Of a DNA stretch of 8,170 bases, positions 6,761 through 8,170 are shown in pieces. Position numbers and translations under genes: made by a program. The stretch spans positions 1-8,170 of the forward strand of contig JACCQV010000216.1 in the NCBI GenBank assembly GCA_013813945.1, in the 5' to 3' direction. Numbering within the stretch: the first letter of the stretch is position 1; each line of letters opens with the position of its first letter. The notes beneath the pieces are model-generated. The model was not told where the DNA came from and ran no database searches. It saw only the letters and a list, made by a program, of their open reading frames with translations. This DNA comes from Deltaproteobacteria bacterium (GTDB lineage Bacteria > Myxococcota_A > Polyangia > Haliangiales > Haliangiaceae).

Positions 6761-7219
6761 TCAAGGCTTCATGTCCTGCATGCGCTTCGCGATGTCCTCT
6801 TTCGAGAGCTGCTCGACCACGGCGCAGATCGTCCACCGGTTTCCACCGACGTCCGTCACGCACGCACTCCGATAGCCATAGAACTGATTCTTCGGCTCCG
6901 TCACCGATGTCGCGCCAGCCGCCAGTGCACGTGCGTACGTCTCGTCGACCGCCGCACCACGATCGACGTACAGAGAGAGTGACGCCGGCATCGCTGGATG
7001 GTCGGGCATGGAGTCCCCGAGCATCACGACGGAATCCCCGATCCGTAGCTCCGCGTGGAAGACCGCCGTGTTCGGGCCGTCGTAGCGCTCGACGACCTCG
7101 GCACCGAACGCCTTCTGGAGAAAGCTGATCACCTTGGCGGCCTGAGGGACCGAGAAGCCAGGGGTCAGCGTGTGGTGGCCGGGCGGCCGGGGAAGACTGC
7201 GATTCATCTCGATGGTCAT
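6761..7219 (-). CDS. VOC-superfamily (PhnB/glyoxalase-like) protein
   Basis: This 152-residue single-domain protein of the vicinal-oxygen-chelate fold is of the PhnB-like group often annotated as glyoxalase/bleomycin-resistance-like. Family segments are FLQKAFGAEVVERYDGP (33-49), FHAELRIGDSVVMLGD (54-69), SLSLYVDRG, YARALAAGATSVTEP, QFYGYRSACVTDVGGNRWTI and a Glu/Lys-rich C-terminal helix. H55 is a candidate metal ligand. The usual DPFGN near the end is DVGGN here. ATG 7219 has an AAAGGA box about ten bases upstream. Its substrate cannot be read from sequence. It is divergent from a YafY/WYL-type regulator with a dyad between them, suggesting that the regulator controls it. Its stop lies within 30 bases of the uvrB start, so uvrB may be co-transcribed or may use an internal promoter in the VOC gene. 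Confidence 0.9.
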   Translation of the reverse strand: MTIEMNRSLPRPPGHHTLTPGFSVPQAAKVISFLQKAFGAEVVERYDGPNTAVFHAELRIGDSVVMLGDSMPDHPAMPASLSLYVDRGAAVDETYARALAAGATSVTEPKNQFYGYRSACVTDVGGNRWTICAVVEQLSKEDIAKRMQDMKP

Positions 7220-7259
7220 GGTGGAAATGTCCTTTCGCGATGGACCTTGGGCCCTGCGA

Positions 7260-7277
7260 CTGACAGCCTTATGTCAG
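7260..7277. promoter_or_regulatory. Inverted-repeat operator candidate in the VOC/regulator gap
   Basis: CTGACA (7260-7265) and TGTCAG (7272-7277) are perfect 6-bp arms around the spacer GCCTTA. The dyad lies 5-23 bases upstream of the preferred regulator ATG (7283) and about 40 bases upstream of the VOC ATG (7219). On the + strand it overlaps a possible -10 (TATGTC 7270-7275, 17 bases after TTGGGC 7247-7252), so occupancy would be expected to block regulator transcription. An operator for autoregulation by the WYL-type protein is the simplest reading. Confidence 0.55.
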
Positions 7278-7282
7278 GTTTC

Positions 7283-7927
7283 ATGCGAAGAAAGAGCAGG
7301 CTGTTCGCGCTGGCCGAGGCGCTCCGAGCAAGGCGGACCGGGGTGACCGCGCAGCAGCTCGCCGAGAGGTTCGGCGTCACGATGCGGACGATTTACCGCG
7401 ATCTCGAGGCCCTCCAGGACGCCGGCATGCCGATCCGCGCGGACCGCGGCCGCGGCGGCGGCTACGCGCTCGACAAGAACTATCAGCTCCCGCCCATCAA
7501 CTTCACCGCGCGCGAAGCCGCCCTCCTGATCGCGCTCTCCCGGCTCGCGATCGAGCAGCGCCTGATGCCGTTCCCCCAGGCGATCGAGAAGGCCGCGGAC
7601 AAGGTGCGCGCTGCGCTCTCGACCTCCGCACAGCGCGAGCTGCTGACGCTCGTCGGTGAGCTTCAGTTGATCGGCGTCCCTGCCCTGCCCATCCCGGCGG
7701 CCGTCCGCGATGCGATCGAGACCGCGTGGTTCGAGTCGCGAGCGCTGCGCATCGTCTACGAGAAGAAAGCGTGGGAGCTGACGCCGCGCCTCGTGCGGAT
7801 CCGTAGCCTCGTGTTCGATCGCCAGGTCACGTTGCTCAACTGCACGGATCTGGAGACCGGCAACGACCGCCAGTTTCGCCTCGACAAGATCAAGCAGGCG
7901 ACGCTGATGGACCCAAACCCGAGCTAG
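7283..7927 (+). CDS. YafY/WYL-type helix-turn-helix transcriptional regulator
   Basis: This 214-residue regulator has an N-terminal HTH_11/DeoR-like winged helix (about 5-60: FALAEALRARRTGVTAQQLA, then FGVTMRTIYRDLEALQDAG), a wing with DRGRGGGYAL and the YQLPPINFTAREA linker typical of YafY proteins. The C-terminal half keeps a weak WYL-like layout (RALRIVYEKK, LVRIRSLVF) ending in QFRLDKI, but the signature W-Y-L position reads TLLNC, so ligand sensing may differ. The preferred start is ATG 7283 with AGG four bases upstream; ATG 7271 lies inside the putative operator, and the open frame further upstream is antisense to the VOC gene. Divergence from the VOC gene and the shared dyad suggest it controls that gene and itself. 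The TAG stop (7925-7927) lies in a CTAG that is also the junction with an IS-like element, so the last residues may have been altered. Confidence 0.9.
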   Translation: MRRKSRLFALAEALRARRTGVTAQQLAERFGVTMRTIYRDLEALQDAGMPIRADRGRGGGYALDKNYQLPPINFTAREAALLIALSRLAIEQRLMPFPQAIEKAADKVRAALSTSAQRELLTLVGELQLIGVPALPIPAAVRDAIETAWFESRALRIVYEKKAWELTPRLVRIRSLVFDRQVTLLNCTDLETGNDRQFRLDKIKQATLMDPNPS

Positions 7928-7976
7928 GGAGTGTCCCTGAATCGGGTCATGTGGTTTCGATCGGTAGCGACGTGTC

Positions 7977-7995
7977 ACCGCCGGAAAGTGGCGGT
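7977..7995 (+). other. Hairpin between IS end and transposase start
   Basis: ACCGCC (7977-7982) pairs with GGCGGT (7990-7995) around a 7-base loop, and AGCGA (7966-7970) with TCGCT (8000-8004) extends it after an internal loop. A hairpin in an IS leader can limit transposase expression from outside transcripts; that role is inferred here, and no T-tract follows. Confidence 0.4.
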
Positions 7996-8023
7996 CTGAT
8001 CGCTGGCGTGATCGAACGTCGGC

Positions 8024-8170
8024 ATGGCGACGCGAGCGTGGAACAACGAGGAGCAATGGGCGCGGGTTGCTGGAGTGCTGGCGGCACACCCTCGTCGAGG
8101 GCGGCCAGGAAACGATGACCGACGGTTCTTCGAGGCAGTCGTGTGGTGGCGCCGCACCGGCGTACCGTGG
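8024..8170 (+). CDS. IS5-family transposase, N-terminal fragment (cut by window edge)
   Basis: ATG 8024 opens 49 residues that run off the edge. They match the N-terminal DUF4096-type region of IS5-family transposases as I know it: an early aromatic N-N-E-E-Q-W-ARVAGVL helix, then RRGRPGNDDRRFFEAVVWW and RRTGVPW, equivalent to the usual RGRPxxDxRxxxxAxxWxxRTGxPW. The DDE catalytic residues lie further on and are not visible, so activity cannot be judged. No strong ribosome site precedes the ATG, which is common for transposases. Codon use is similar to the neighbouring genes. Confidence 0.8.
   Translation, partial: MATRAWNNEEQWARVAGVLAAHPRRGRPGNDDRRFFEAVVWWRRTGVPW

Larger units (their letters stand above)
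7928..8170 (+). mobile_element. Left end of an IS5-like insertion sequence (partial)
   Basis: Directly after the regulator stop, GGAGTGTCCCTGAATCGGG looks like an IS terminal inverted repeat: it sits next to CTAG, and the YTAR/TA-type target is common in the IS5 family. About 95 non-coding bases follow, then a transposase start at 8024. The right end and the second inverted repeat are beyond the window, so the boundary is inferred from one side only. The exact first base (7927-7929) is uncertain. Confidence 0.6.

Noticed and set aside
4670..6982. A 770-codon open frame on the + strand across uvrB
   Set aside because: It is antisense to a certain uvrB gene; its Leu/Arg/Asp-rich composition is what high-GC codon bias gives in the complementary frame, and it has no recognisable domains.
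7055..7282. Long N-terminal extension of the WYL-type regulator
   Set aside because: It runs antisense through the VOC gene; family alignment starts at the MRRKSRLF segment, and ATG 7283 has its own AGG.

Overview
The window is high-GC DNA that most resembles a myxobacterium or related deltaproteobacterium (Myxococcota). The signs are strong G/C preference at third codon positions, a Cys-repeat OmpA-domain lipoprotein, an NtrC-type regulator, a decayed four-helix-bundle (23S rRNA intervening-sequence family) gene, and a partial secreted-repeat-type protein at the left edge. No marker gene fixes the genus, so the taxonomy is an inference. No rRNA, tRNA or CRISPR array was seen.

Layout: 1-139 is the 3' end of a + strand gene. 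140-509 is a non-coding accessory patch. It holds two near-perfect 28-bp palindromes, each built from three CACGTG hexamers, on either side of a four-helix-bundle pseudogene. 510-1889 (-) encodes a receiver/AAA+/Fis-type response regulator. Divergent from it, 1955-3513 (+) is a two-gene unit: a Pal-like lipoprotein with five Cys-rich repeats, then a CpoB/YbgF-like coiled-coil/TPR lipoprotein. A hairpin-forming convergent intergenic region follows. The - strand then carries, in transcription order, a VOC/PhnB-like gene (7219-6761), uvrB (6733-4649), thiE (4649-4011) and a small CxxCH cytochrome-like secreted protein (3968-3582). These genes are tightly packed and may be co-transcribed. Divergent from the VOC gene is a YafY/WYL-type regulator (7283-7927), with a perfect CTGACA-N6-TGTCAG dyad in the gap. 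The left end of an IS5-like element begins exactly at the regulator's stop codon, and its transposase runs off the right edge.

How the genes work together: Pal and CpoB belong to envelope maintenance (peptidoglycan tethering and outer-membrane constriction). UvrB (excision repair) and ThiE (thiamine phosphate synthesis) are housekeeping. The VOC/WYL pair looks like a self-contained regulator-target module. The least ordinary parts are the CACGTG-bounded four-helix remnant, the Cys-repeat insertion in the Pal-like protein, and the IS insertion at the CTAG that holds the regulator's stop. Most of the rest is conventional, and I see no clear multi-gene undescribed system.
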